A DNA stretch of 15,011 nucleotides from DATJPR01 sp035506295 (GCA_035506295.1 DATJPR010000065.1:1-15011), one strand, 5' to 3'. Counted from the stretch's first letter, positions 1-7,862 are shown. The notes: generated by a model from the letters alone, not told the origin. Program-made: numbers and translations.

Positions 1-646
1 TGAGTGAACAGTGTCAAAATATACCGTATTGAGCGTGGATTGTCAACGCGAGGTGCTGAGGGTCGCGTCCTACCGCGTACTATCTTGAAACTGTGCCCTA
101 ATTTGAGAAATACGACACCTTGTATCATGATACAAGAATCAGCCGGGCACCGGCTGTTCAACAAGGCCAATGAACTTGAGGGAGTTTCGACTCGGAATGG
201 AATGTTCAAGGTCCGTAACCAATTAAGCCCAAGCTGCAAGAAGCCGAATATGACGCGCGAGGAAAAGCGAACCGAAGTCAATATGACGACCCGACATTTC
301 AAGTTAGTCGTGGAGGAGGGTACGACAGAGCATCAGTTGTCTCAGGTGTCAATTCTCTCATCCCTGCGATCAAAGCCGTGAGGATGGCGTTTCACTGAAT
401 GAAGGGCGGATGAGATGAAGAACATCTGTGATTTTCACGTCAGGTTGAAGGAGAAGCATCTTCGAGACTGCTTATTCACCGACGCAATTGATCCTGGTCG
501 AAGGAACAGTCTCTCCTGTCCCGATACCTGGCGTCTTACTTCGAAAGCTTCGAGATCCAGGAGCCAGGGTAGGTGAGAACGCGTTCATCTTCTTCAGATT
601 GAGCCATTCCAGCTGATTCTGCCACCTCCAGGCTACCTGCCGTTTC
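1..646. other. Gene-poor region with many short inverted repeats
   Basis: I can support no protein gene here. The longest open stretch, from a GTG at 4 to a stop at 381, has no recognisable domain. A 53-codon ORF at 415-576 also matches nothing I know. The base composition is visibly more A+T-rich than the operon downstream. Short perfect inverted repeats follow each other closely: 46-51 with 63-68 (ACGCGA/TCGCGT), 119-127 with 128-136, 141-146 with 150-155 (AGCCGG/CCGGCT), 156-160 with 171-175, 182-185 with 190-193 (four base pairs closing a TTCG tetraloop), 286-290 with 307-311, and 356-363 with 408-415 (TCTCATCC/GGATGAGA). This could be a structured RNA, the remnant of a mobile element, or chance. 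I cannot name a family. Confidence 0.4.
119..136. repeat. Perfect 18-bp palindrome, possible operator
   Basis: CTTGTATCATGATACAAG equals its own reverse complement over all 18 bases, with no spacer. A palindrome of this size suits a dimeric helix-turn-helix repressor; GntR/FadR-type regulators often bind sites with TTGTAT and ATACAA half-sites. No regulator gene and no clear target gene adjoin it here, so the operator role is inference. It could instead be the first stem of the hairpin series in this region. Confidence 0.4.
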
Positions 647-675
647 TTGACTTTCTTGGCATAATGGCGTACAAT
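647..675 (+). promoter_or_regulatory. Sigma-70-type promoter of the envelope operon
   Basis: TTGACT at 647-652 and TACAAT at 670-675 are separated by exactly 17 nt, close to the housekeeping sigma consensus. Transcription would begin near 682, upstream of the uppS start at 732. No other strong promoter is visible before lpxA, so this may drive much of the uppS-lpxA run. Confidence 0.7.
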
Positions 676-731
676 AGTATTCCATAACCGTTTTTTTGTG
701 GAAACATCCGGCTGAGGGGAGATCCCTGCCT

Positions 732-1568
732 GTGGGAATGTTGTCCGACCGAACTGCTCCCGACGATAAAAGCGTTCAGGACGCGTTGAAAGCCTCGGGA
801 GAGATTCCGAGGCACATCGCCATCATCATGGATGGCAATGGCCGGTGGGCGAAACTCCGGGGGCTCCCAAGGATCGCGGGCCATACCGAAGGCGTTGAAT
901 CCGTGCGCGATACCGTGGAAGCGTGCGGACAGCTGGGCGTGCAGTATCTTACGCTGTATGCGTTCTCGACCGAAAACTGGAAGCGGCCGCAGGAGGAGGT
1001 CTCGCTGTTGATGCGCCTGCTCCTGAAAGCCCTCCAGGATGAGACCGACCGGCTCCACACGAACAACGTGCGGATCCGTGCGATCGGCGACATCGAAGCA
1101 CTCCCGTCGGAAGTGCGACAGGAGCTGCTCGACGACATCGAGAAGACGAAGAACAATACCGGGCTCACGCTGTTCCTCGCGCTGAGCTACAGCGGTCGGT
1201 GGGACCTGACACGTGCCTTCCGGCAGCTGGCAAGGGATGTGGCAGCGGGCGTGGTCCACGCAGACGAGATCACGGACGCAACAATTTCCTCTTATCTTTC
1301 GACAACCGGAGTACCCGATCCCGACCTCTTGATACGAACGAGCGGGGAATTTCGCATCAGCAATTTCCTGCTGTGGCAGTTGGCGTACACCGAGATTTTC
1401 ATCACCCAAAAGCACTGGCCGAGTTTCCGAAGGGATGAGCTGTACGCCGCGATCACGGACTACCGTCGGCGCGAGCGACGCTTCGGCATGGTGAGTGAGC
1501 AACTGCGCGCGCAGGAGAATGCCGGCGGCGCGCTCCAACGCTTTATCAAGAGTGTTACGGGACCATAA
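732..1568 (+). CDS. uppS: Isoprenyl transferase (undecaprenyl diphosphate synthase)
   Basis: This cytosolic cis-prenyltransferase condenses isopentenyl diphosphate onto farnesyl diphosphate to give undecaprenyl diphosphate, the lipid carrier for peptidoglycan and O-antigen units. The family signature is complete. IPRHIAIIMDGNGRWA carries the catalytic Asp at residue 34. The segment around YLTLYAFSTENWKRP follows, and the C-terminal DLLIRTSGEFRISNFLLW matches the isopentenyl-diphosphate-binding motif. Length is about 278 aa, slightly above the usual 240-260. Start choice: the GTG at 732 lies 10 nt after GAGGGGAG (714-721); the ATG at 738 is the main alternative. The frame also runs back to a TTG at 696, but that lies only about 14 nt after the predicted transcription start and has no ribosome site. 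It is first in the run, with bamA one base after its stop. Confidence 0.95.
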   Translation: MGMLSDRTAPDDKSVQDALKASGEIPRHIAIIMDGNGRWAKLRGLPRIAGHTEGVESVRDTVEACGQLGVQYLTLYAFSTENWKRPQEEVSLLMRLLLKALQDETDRLHTNNVRIRAIGDIEALPSEVRQELLDDIEKTKNNTGLTLFLALSYSGRWDLTRAFRQLARDVAAGVVHADEITDATISSYLSTTGVPDPDLLIRTSGEFRISNFLLWQLAYTEIFITQKHWPSFRRDELYAAITDYRRRERRFGMVSEQLRAQENAGGALQRFIKSVTGP

Positions 1569-1569
1569 T

Positions 1570-3948
1570 ATGAAACAGCTTCTGCTCGTGTCGGCAACAC
1601 TCATGCTGGCACTCTGCACCCTCTCCAGAGCGGACGCACAACGCACCCAACCTCAACAAGAAGTCCTCAAGATCCTCGGCATTTCCGTCGAGGGGAATAC
1701 CCTGGCAGACCCGGCCGCCATCATCGCGAACTCGGGCTTGAAGGTCGGTGACAATATCACCGTTCCCGGCGATCAGGTCGGTCAGGCGATCCGCAAACTC
1801 TGGTCTTTGAAGATTTTCGACGATATCGAGGTCTCCATCGACCGGCGCGTTGCCGACGGCGCGTATCTCGCGATCACCGTCCATGAACTCCCACGCTTCG
1901 ACAAGATCGAATATACCGGCCGGCATGAGGTCAGCGAAGACGACATCATGAAGAAGCTGAACCTCGTCCGCGGCCAGGTCCTCCCCGCCGATGAACTTGT
2001 CGTCATCCGCCGCGAGATCCAGAAGCTGTATGAGAAGGACGGCTATCTCCTTGCCCAGATCACCGTGACCACCGCGCCCACCGACAGCTCCGGCAACCGC
2101 GTGATCGTCAAGGTCGACATCGACGAAGGCCCGGAAGTCAAGGTCGATAATATCACCTTCAACGGGAACCACGCGTTCTCCGACGGCGACCTGCGCGGCG
2201 CCATGGACAACACGTCGGAAAAACATTGGTGGAAGTTCTGGTCCTCGGCGAAATTCGACAGGAAGAAATTCGAAGAAGATAAGGGCCTTATCCTCCAGTT
2301 CTATCGGAAGAACGGCTACCGCGACGCCGAAATCCTCGGCGATTCGATCTGGTATTCGGAGAACAAGGAGGACATGGATATTCTGATCAGAGTGAGGGAG
2401 GGCGTCCAGTACTTCATTCGCCACATCACCTGGCAGGGGAACACCGTGTACCCCAGTGAGGTCCTGAACGAGCGTCTCGGGGTCAGGGAAGGCGAAGTCT
2501 ACAATGCAGACAAACTCGAGAAGAACCTCCGCGGGAACGACGCCCAGACCGATGTCGCCTCGCTCTATCTCGACAACGGCTACCTGCGGTTCAATCTGGA
2601 TCCTGTGGAGACCCGGGTCGGCGACGACAGCCTCGATATCCAGATCAACATCTATGAGATGAATCAGTTCAGGCTCGGGCACGTCGCGATCAAGGGGAAC
2701 ACCAAGACCCAGGAAAAGGTCATCCGGCGGGAGCTGTATACCAGGCCGGGAGATTATTTCAGCCGCGCCGCAATCATGCGCAGCTTGCGGCAGCTGCAGC
2801 AGCTCAACTATTTCAACCCGGAAAAGTTGAAGCCGGACTATCAGATGGTGGACGACAAGACCGTCGACCTGACGTATGAAGTGGAGGAGAAGTCCAGCGA
2901 CAACATCAATGCCTCTGTCGGCTACAGCGGTGCGTTCGGAGTCACAGGCGCGCTCGGGTTTACGATCAACAATTTCTCGATCGCCGAACCGCTCTCCGGC
3001 GGTGCGGGCCAGATCCTCAATTTCCAATGGGAGTTCGGCGCAACGTCCATCTACCGGACGTTCAGCCTCGGCTTCACCGAACCGTGGCTGTTCAACACGC
3101 CGACGCTTCTCGGCGTGAGTTTGTTCGACACGCGCGAGAGCTACAACTTCGACCTGGAAATCATGGGGGGATCGATACGCGTAGGACGCCGATTCCGATG
3201 GCCGGACGACTACTTCCGCGGAGACTGGGTGCTGACCGCGCAGCGGAACGACGTGCGCAACGGTCTGGGCTACTATCCCGAGGGGCTGACCACGCAGTTC
3301 AGCATTACCCAGGTGATCTCGCGCAACAGCACCGACAATCCGATCTTCCCGACGGAAGGGTCGAATGTCTCTCTGTCGACGCAGCTGTCAGGCGGCCCGT
3401 TCCTTCCCGGCAACGTGGAATTCGTGAAGTGGGGCTTCGAATCCGATTTCTATGTTCCCCTGTTTGACAGCCACAAGTGGGCGCTCTACCTGAGCTCGAT
3501 GTACGGTGCTATCACTCCGCTCGGTAGCGGATCGGGGAACATCTCGCCCCTCGATTACTACTCCATGGGCGGAACCGGTCTGGGATATGTCAACACCACG
3601 CCGCTGCGGGGGTATGAAGATCAGAGCGTGGGTCCGATCCTCCCGGGAAGCACCATTGTCGCCGGCCGCGCCATGACGAAGCAGACCATGGAGCTGCGCT
3701 TTGCCGTGTCCATCAACCCGATCCCGATCTATCTGCTGGCGTTTGCGGAAGGCGGGAATGTCTTCAACTCTCCCGCCACGGCGAATTTCTTCGATATCAA
3801 ACGGTCGGCCGGGCTGGGCGCCAGAATCCAGATCAACCCCATCGGGCTCATCGGGTTTGACGAGGGGTACGGGTTCGACGACGTTTCACCGAAGGATGGA
3901 AAACCCGACGGCTGGCATTTTCATTTCGTCTTCGGCCGCGGGTTCTAG
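1570..3948 (+). CDS. bamA: Outer membrane protein assembly factor BamA
   Basis: BamA (Omp85 family) is the central subunit of the BAM complex, which folds and inserts beta-barrel proteins into the outer membrane. The 792-aa product starts with a Sec signal peptide (about residues 1-24, ending near SRADAQ). About five periplasmic POTRA repeats follow (roughly 30-432; for example the segment near ILGISVEGNTLADP and the one near HVAIKGNTKTQEKV). The rest is a 16-strand-type barrel. The L6-loop motif LRGY is at 679-682, where Omp85 proteins carry (V/L)RG(F/Y). The protein ends in Phe, the usual C-terminal signal for outer-membrane barrels. I chose the ATG at 1570 because it begins the signal peptide directly and sits one base after the uppS stop; an upstream in-frame ATG at 1495 would put a 25-residue basic stretch before it. 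The Skp-like chaperones follow. Confidence 0.96.
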   Translation: MKQLLLVSATLMLALCTLSRADAQRTQPQQEVLKILGISVEGNTLADPAAIIANSGLKVGDNITVPGDQVGQAIRKLWSLKIFDDIEVSIDRRVADGAYLAITVHELPRFDKIEYTGRHEVSEDDIMKKLNLVRGQVLPADELVVIRREIQKLYEKDGYLLAQITVTTAPTDSSGNRVIVKVDIDEGPEVKVDNITFNGNHAFSDGDLRGAMDNTSEKHWWKFWSSAKFDRKKFEEDKGLILQFYRKNGYRDAEILGDSIWYSENKEDMDILIRVREGVQYFIRHITWQGNTVYPSEVLNERLGVREGEVYNADKLEKNLRGNDAQTDVASLYLDNGYLRFNLDPVETRVGDDSLDIQINIYEMNQFRLGHVAIKGNTKTQEKVIRRELYTRPGDYFSRAAIMRSLRQLQQLNYFNPEKLKPDYQMVDDKTVDLTYEVEEKSSDNINASVGYSGAFGVTGALGFTINNFSIAEPLSGGAGQILNFQWEFGATSIYRTFSLGFTEPWLFNTPTLLGVSLFDTRESYNFDLEIMGGSIRVGRRFRWPDDYFRGDWVLTAQRNDVRNGLGYYPEGLTTQFSITQVISRNSTDNPIFPTEGSNVSLSTQLSGGPFLPGNVEFVKWGFESDFYVPLFDSHKWALYLSSMYGAITPLGSGSGNISPLDYYSMGGTGLGYVNTTPLRGYEDQSVGPILPGSTIVAGRAMTKQTMELRFAVSINPIPIYLLAFAEGGNVFNSPATANFFDIKRSAGLGARIQINPIGLIGFDEGYGFDDVSPKDGKPDGWHFHFVFGRGF

Positions 3949-4001
3949 GGATGTGCAAGTCACTAGTCCGACTCTTCAATATCCATTTCAATGAGGTCAT
4001 T

Positions 4002-4520
4002 GTGAAGAACATCGTTCTCTCTTGTCTGATGCTCGTGTTGGTCGGTGCTGTGGCGTTGGGTCAGGTGCAACAAAAGATCGGGTATGTCAATTCGGCGAAG
4101 ATTCTCGATCAGCTCCCGGAAGCGCGGGATGCGGCGAAGAAGCTCGAGTCGTATGCCAAGCCAATCCAGGACTCGCTCCAGCAGATGCAGAAGGACTTGC
4201 AGCAGAGGTATGACGACTACCAGAAACGGGAAGCATTGTTGAATGACGCGTCGAAGCGTGCCGCCCAGCAGGAGATCCAGGATCTTCAGGCGAAGGCGCG
4301 CGACTACGCGCAGACAAAGGACCAGGAGCTCGCCCAGCAGCGCGAGAAGATCTTCACCCCCGTGAAGCAGAAGGTCCTCACCGCCATCGAGAAGATCGCG
4401 AAGACGGAGAAGTACAGCTTTGTCCTCGATCAGAACGACCAGGTCAATATCGTTCTCTATGCGGATCCGAAAAACGACCTGACTAACCGTGTCCTTGACA
4501 ACCTCATCCGCGGGAAATAA
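4002..4520 (+). CDS. ompH: Periplasmic chaperone, OmpH/Skp family (copy 1)
   Basis: Skp/OmpH proteins are trimeric periplasmic chaperones that hold unfolded outer-membrane proteins on the way to BAM. The 172-aa product has a signal peptide (about 1-22, ending near VALGQ), the family opening KIGYVNSAKIL, a long charged coiled-coil arm rich in Gln, Lys and Glu (about residues 45-130), and the closing segment around YSFVLDQNDQVNIVLYAD. I chose the GTG at 4002 because GAGG at 3993-3996 lies 5 nt upstream and the signal peptide starts right there. An in-frame ATG at 3951 would add 17 residues before the hydrophobic core. It lies between bamA and a second copy, as is common in FCB genomes. Confidence 0.92.
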   Translation: MKNIVLSCLMLVLVGAVALGQVQQKIGYVNSAKILDQLPEARDAAKKLESYAKPIQDSLQQMQKDLQQRYDDYQKREALLNDASKRAAQQEIQDLQAKARDYAQTKDQELAQQREKIFTPVKQKVLTAIEKIAKTEKYSFVLDQNDQVNIVLYADPKNDLTNRVLDNLIRGK

Positions 4521-4563
4521 GGTCGACACGAGAGCGGACGGAAGTTCGGCGTGCCGTGAGACG

Positions 4564-4596
4564 AAAGCGATTGGGCGGAGTGTGCCCGGTCGCTTT
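4564..4596 (+). terminator. Strong stem-loop between the two ompH genes
   Basis: AAAGCGATTGGGC (4564-4576) pairs with GCCCGGTCGCTTT (4584-4596) as a continuous 13-bp RNA stem, including two adjacent G-U pairs, with a 7-nt loop. The stretch after it is only moderately T-rich (TTTGCGTTCTTCT). It could act as a weak or partial terminator, or as a processing and stability element that gives bamA-ompH-1 and the downstream genes different mRNA levels. A weak promoter-like pair (TTGATG 4641-4646, TACCTT 4663-4668, 16-nt spacing) lies downstream. Confidence 0.5.
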
Positions 4597-4688
4597 GCGT
4601 TCTTCTGGCTCCTGCACACTGCTGATGTGCTCCAGGATTGTTGATGCAGCGTGACCTACGATTACCTTTGCTCCATTGGAGAATCATT

Positions 4689-5210
4689 ATGAAACGCATA
4701 CTTTGTCTTCTCGCCGTCGGTCTCGCCCTTGCATGCTCGGCACACGCGCAGTCCAAAATCGGCCACATCAATTCCGAGTCGATCATGCAAACCCTGCCGG
4801 AGGCGATCGACGCCCAGAAGACGCTCGATGGTCTCGTCGCCCAGTGGGAAGGCGATCTGCAGAAGATGCAAGCGGACTGGAAGAAGAAATACGATGAGTA
4901 CGACAAGAAGAAGCTGATCCTCACGGAAGCAGCACGCGCGGATCAGGAGAAGGAGCTGCGGACGCTCGACCAGTCGATCCAGGATTACCGGAACAAGAAG
5001 TTCGGACAGAACGGCGAGCTCTTTCAGAAGCAGAACGAAATCATGAAGCCGATCCAGAACAAAATCTTCCAGGTGCTCGAAGACATTGCGAAGGAGGACG
5101 GCTACGATTATATCTTCGACAAGAGCGGGCAGGTGCTGTTGGTCTATGCGAACGACAAGAATGACCTGACCGCGAAAGTCATCCAACGCATGCAGGCATT
5201 CGGCAAGTAG
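4689..5210 (+). CDS. ompH: Periplasmic chaperone, OmpH/Skp family (copy 2)
   Basis: This second Skp/OmpH-like protein has 173 aa and is clearly related to copy 1. It has a signal peptide (about 1-19, ending SAHAQ), the opening SKIGHINSESIMQTLPEA, a Lys/Glu/Asp-rich coiled-coil arm, and the closing segment DYIFDKSGQVLLVYANDKND. The two copies share the same layout but differ at many positions, so this is an old tandem duplication and not a recent one. The start is the ATG at 4689: GGAG at 4678-4681 lies 7 nt upstream, and the signal peptide begins there. A longer in-frame start at 4638 has no better support. Having two copies may reflect different client sets or mixed trimers; that is inference. 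Confidence 0.92.
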   Translation: MKRILCLLAVGLALACSAHAQSKIGHINSESIMQTLPEAIDAQKTLDGLVAQWEGDLQKMQADWKKKYDEYDKKKLILTEAARADQEKELRTLDQSIQDYRNKKFGQNGELFQKQNEIMKPIQNKIFQVLEDIAKEDGYDYIFDKSGQVLLVYANDKNDLTAKVIQRMQAFGK

Positions 5211-5213
5211 CCG

Positions 5214-5234
5214 GTGCCGGCGAAGCCGGGGCAC
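5214..5234 (+). promoter_or_regulatory. GC-rich hairpin just before the lpxD start
   Basis: The 26-nt gap between ompH-2 and lpxD can fold almost entirely. CCGGC (5217-5221) pairs with GCCGG (5225-5229) around a GAA loop, and GTG (5214-5216) pairs with CAC (5232-5234) across a GG bulge. The only purine-rich stretch that could serve as the lpxD ribosome site is inside this stem, 2 nt before the GTG start. It could make lpxD translation depend on ribosomes arriving from ompH-2. Confidence 0.4.
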
Positions 5235-5236
5235 AC

Positions 5237-6292
5237 GTGAAACTCCGCGACATTGCAGCACTCTTGAAGGCCGAGCTCGCGGGGGACGCTGATCGCGAGA
5301 TCGTGCGCGTGGCGAAGATCGAGGAGGCGGGAGAAGGCGATCTGACGTTCCTGGCGAACCCCAAGTACGCCCGGTATCTCGGGGAAACTCGGGCATCGGC
5401 GGTCATTGTCGCGCGGTCCGTATCCCTACCCGAGGGTCGTTCGGAGAACGACGTCGCCCTTCTGCGGGTCGACGATCCCTACGCGTCCTTCGTCCATGCG
5501 GTCGTCGCGTTTCATCCCCCCGCTCCACCTGTCCCGCCCGGCATCCATCCTTCCGCGGTGATCGACCCGACCGCGAGGCTCGGGCTGGATGTGCGGGTTG
5601 CCCCCTGCGCGGTGGTGGGAGCGCGATGCAGTGTCGGCGACCGGACGATGATCGCGCCGGGTGTTGTGCTGGGCGAAGGGGTGAGCGTCGGGGACGATTG
5701 CCTCCTCCACGCGCGCGTCGTCGTACGCGATCAATGCGTTGTCGGCAACAGAGTGATCCTGCAACCCGGCGTCGTGATCGGCGGGGACGGGTTCGGGTTC
5801 GCGCCGCAACAGGACGGAACGTTCGAGAAGATCCCGCAGGTGGGCATCGTGGTGATCGAAGACGACGTCGAGATCGGTGCCAACACGACCATCGACCGTG
5901 CGACCCTGGGAGAGACGAGGATCAAGAAGGGGGTGAAACTGGACAACCTGATCCAGGTCGCGCACAATGTCGTGATCGGGGAAAATACCGTGAGCGCTGC
6001 TCAAGCGGGGATTTCGGGAAGCACGAAGATCGGGCGGAGCGTGATGATCGGCGGGCAGGTCGGCTTTACGGGGCACATCGAGATCGCCGACGGGACGAAG
6101 ATTGGCGCCCAATCGGGCGTCCACCGGTCGGTCACGAAACCGAATACGATCATCTTTGGTTATCCTGCTGTCCCGCAACGGGAGGCCTTCAGGATTCAGG
6201 GGGCGGTTGCGCAGCTGCCGGAATTGCTGGAGACGATACGGAAGCTGCAGAGCGAGGTGGCCGAGCTCCGTCGCCGTCTCGACAAATTGTGA
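5237..6292 (+). CDS. lpxD: UDP-3-O-acylglucosamine N-acyltransferase LpxD
   Basis: LpxD carries out the third step of lipid A synthesis, adding a second acyl chain from acyl-ACP to the 2-amino group of UDP-3-O-acyl-glucosamine, at the cytosolic membrane face. The 351-aa length is normal. The N-terminal uridine-binding domain spans about 1-100, with GEGDLTFLANPKYARYL typical of the family. A left-handed beta-helix of hexapeptide repeats spans about 105-315. The catalytic His is residue 243 in NLIQVAHNVVIGENT. The C-terminus ends in a short helical segment rich in Leu, Glu and Arg. The start is a GTG with no clear exposed Shine-Dalgarno site. It lies between the chaperones and lpxC-fabZ, the order expected in FCB genomes. 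Confidence 0.96.
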   Translation: MKLRDIAALLKAELAGDADREIVRVAKIEEAGEGDLTFLANPKYARYLGETRASAVIVARSVSLPEGRSENDVALLRVDDPYASFVHAVVAFHPPAPPVPPGIHPSAVIDPTARLGLDVRVAPCAVVGARCSVGDRTMIAPGVVLGEGVSVGDDCLLHARVVVRDQCVVGNRVILQPGVVIGGDGFGFAPQQDGTFEKIPQVGIVVIEDDVEIGANTTIDRATLGETRIKKGVKLDNLIQVAHNVVIGENTVSAAQAGISGSTKIGRSVMIGGQVGFTGHIEIADGTKIGAQSGVHRSVTKPNTIIFGYPAVPQREAFRIQGAVAQLPELLETIRKLQSEVAELRRRLDKL

Positions 6293-6308
6293 AACTTGGG
6301 TTGTGCAG

Positions 6309-6365
6309 TTTAGATTTTTGCCGGAATCCCAAATCTGAAATCTAAAACCTAAAATCTAAAATTTT
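6309..6365 (+). repeat. Degenerate 7-nt tandem array before lpxC, with inverted arm
   Basis: Five heptads run back to back from 6331 to 6365: AAATCTG (6331), AAATCTA (6338), AAACCTA (6345), AAATCTA (6352) and AAATTTT (6359). The lpxC ATG is the next base. An oppositely oriented copy, TTTAGATTT at 6309-6317, can pair with AAATCTAAA at 6338-6346 or 6352-6360. The stretch is far more A+T-rich than its neighbours and fills almost the whole lpxD-lpxC gap. It contains no Shine-Dalgarno site, so it may affect lpxC translation. Confidence 0.8.
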
Positions 6366-7787
6366 ATGCTGGTTCAACAGCGCACCATCAAGCAATCCGT
6401 GTCGATGAGTGGAGTCGGACTCCACACGGGCAATATTTGCACGATGACGTTCAAGCCCGCTCCGGAAAACTACGGTGTCCGCTGGCGGAGGATCGATCTC
6501 GGCGGACAGCCGGAAGTCCCGGCCGACGTCGATCACGTTGTCGATATTTCGCGCGGCACGACGATCGAGTTGGGCGAAGCCCGCGTGCACACCGTGGAAC
6601 ACGTGATGGCGGCGCTTGTCGGACTCCAGATCGACAACATCCTGATCGAGCTGGACAACAACGAGCCGCCCGTCGGCGACGGGAGCGCGAAGCCGTATGT
6701 CGACTGTCTGCTCCAGGCCGGCTTCGAGATCCAGGAAGCGCCCAAAGACTACCTGATCATCGACCAGACCGTCCACTACCGCAACGAAGCCAAGAAGGTC
6801 GAGATCGTCGCCCTGCCCACGGACGACTACCGGATCACCGTGCTCGTGGATTACGAGAACCCCGCGCTCGGCAGCCAGCACACCGGCCTGTTCGACCTTG
6901 AAAAGGAGTTCGTCGCTGATTTTGCACCCTGCCGGACGTTCTGTTTCCTGCACGAAGTGGAGATGCTGCACAGCGCCGGGCTCATCCGTGGCGGGAACCT
7001 TGACAACGCCATCGTCATCGTGGACAGAGAGCTGCCGGAGTCCGAGATCAAAAGGATCAGCGAGAAGCTCGGCATCAACGAATCGGTCATCCTCGGGTCG
7101 AACGGTGTTATCAACAACCGGAAGCTCCATTTTCCGAACGAGCCCGCACGTCATAAACTCCTCGACGTGATGGGCGACCTCGCGTTGATCGGCGTGCCGC
7201 TGAAGGCACAGATCCTTGCGGCCCGGCCGGGCCATGCAAGCAACATCGAGTTCGCGCGGAAGATCCGGCGCCTCTACGAACAAAAGAAACTTGTACGGAA
7301 GTACCAGCACGAGCGCAAGGAAGGCGTGGTCTTCGACATCAACGCCATCAAGCGCATCCTCCCACACCGGTATCCGTTCCTGCTGATCGACAAGATCATC
7401 GAATTCAAGATGGACGAGACCATCGTCGGCGTCAAGAATGTCACGGTGAACGAGCCATTCTTCGAGGGACACTTCCCGGGGCAGCCGGTCATGCCGGCGG
7501 TCTTGATCATCGAGGCGATGGCACAGACCGGCGGGATCATGCTGCTCAACGGCATCGAGAACCCCGAGGGGAAGCTCGTGTATTTCATGGCCATCAACAA
7601 TGCCAAGTTCCGGAAACCGGTCATGCCGGGTGATCAGCTGGTGTTCGAGTTGAAGATGACGCAGCGCAAGAGCAAGATCTGCACAATGTCGGGAAAGGCG
7701 TTCGTGGACGGGAACCTGGTAGCGGAGGCGGACATGATGGCTTCTATCATCGAAAGACCGAAGAACGGGCAGCTTGAACAGCTATGA
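6366..7787 (+). CDS. lpxC/fabZ: Bifunctional LpxC deacetylase / FabZ dehydratase
   Basis: This fusion joins UDP-3-O-acyl-N-acetylglucosamine deacetylase (the committed, zinc-dependent step of lipid A synthesis) to (3R)-hydroxyacyl-ACP dehydratase of fatty-acid elongation. It has 473 aa. The LpxC part spans about 1-305: zinc ligands His79 (in HTVEHVMAAL), His263 and Asp267 (in RHKLLDVMGDL), catalytic base Glu78, and His290. The FabZ part spans about 320-465: catalytic His334 in ILPHRYPFLL, the GHFPGQPVMPAV segment, and Glu383 in IIEAMAQTGG. No residue needed for either activity appears missing. The ATG at 6366 gives the normal LpxC N-terminus, but no Shine-Dalgarno site precedes it. The two activities compete for the same hydroxyacyl-ACP pool, so fusion fixes their ratio. 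The fusion is known from FCB bacteria. Confidence 0.97.
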   Translation: MLVQQRTIKQSVSMSGVGLHTGNICTMTFKPAPENYGVRWRRIDLGGQPEVPADVDHVVDISRGTTIELGEARVHTVEHVMAALVGLQIDNILIELDNNEPPVGDGSAKPYVDCLLQAGFEIQEAPKDYLIIDQTVHYRNEAKKVEIVALPTDDYRITVLVDYENPALGSQHTGLFDLEKEFVADFAPCRTFCFLHEVEMLHSAGLIRGGNLDNAIVIVDRELPESEIKRISEKLGINESVILGSNGVINNRKLHFPNEPARHKLLDVMGDLALIGVPLKAQILAARPGHASNIEFARKIRRLYEQKKLVRKYQHERKEGVVFDINAIKRILPHRYPFLLIDKIIEFKMDETIVGVKNVTVNEPFFEGHFPGQPVMPAVLIIEAMAQTGGIMLLNGIENPEGKLVYFMAINNAKFRKPVMPGDQLVFELKMTQRKSKICTMSGKAFVDGNLVAEADMMASIIERPKNGQLEQL

Positions 7788-7788
7788 G

Positions 7789-7830
7789 TAGGACGTAGGA
7801 GGTAGGATGTAGGAAGAAAGATAGTGGAAG
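7789..7830 (+). repeat. Degenerate 7-nt tandem array after lpxC-fabZ
   Basis: Starting one base after the lpxC-fabZ stop codon, heptads repeat in register: TAGGACG (7789), TAGGAGG (7796), TAGGATG (7803), TAGGAAG (7810), AAAGATA (7817) and GTGGAAG (7824). Because 7 is not a multiple of 3, the repeated TAG gives stop codons in all three plus frames. The array also happens to contain AGGAGG (7797-7802) 4 nt before an ATG (7807) that is followed at once by TAG. Confidence 0.85.
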
Positions 7831-7862
7831 GCAGCAAATACCAGCGCCAGTGCCATCGCTTC

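Noticed and set aside
4..381. Open frame of 125 codons at the window start
   Set aside because: GTG start with no ribosome site, no recognisable domain and atypical composition; it overlaps the hairpin series. Too weak to call a gene.
415..576. 53-codon ORF with ATG start
   Set aside because: No ribosome site of quality, no known match, and the C-terminal half reads as low-complexity Ser/Arg. Its start overlaps the 356-415 pairing.
1..640. Group II intron
   Set aside because: I looked for the conserved domain V hairpin and a reverse transcriptase frame and saw neither.
1555..3027. 490-codon minus-strand frame opposite bamA
   Set aside because: It mirrors the codon bias of a G+C-rich gene; bamA on the plus strand has full domain support. 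Its translation is Asp/Val/Leu-rich with no domain.
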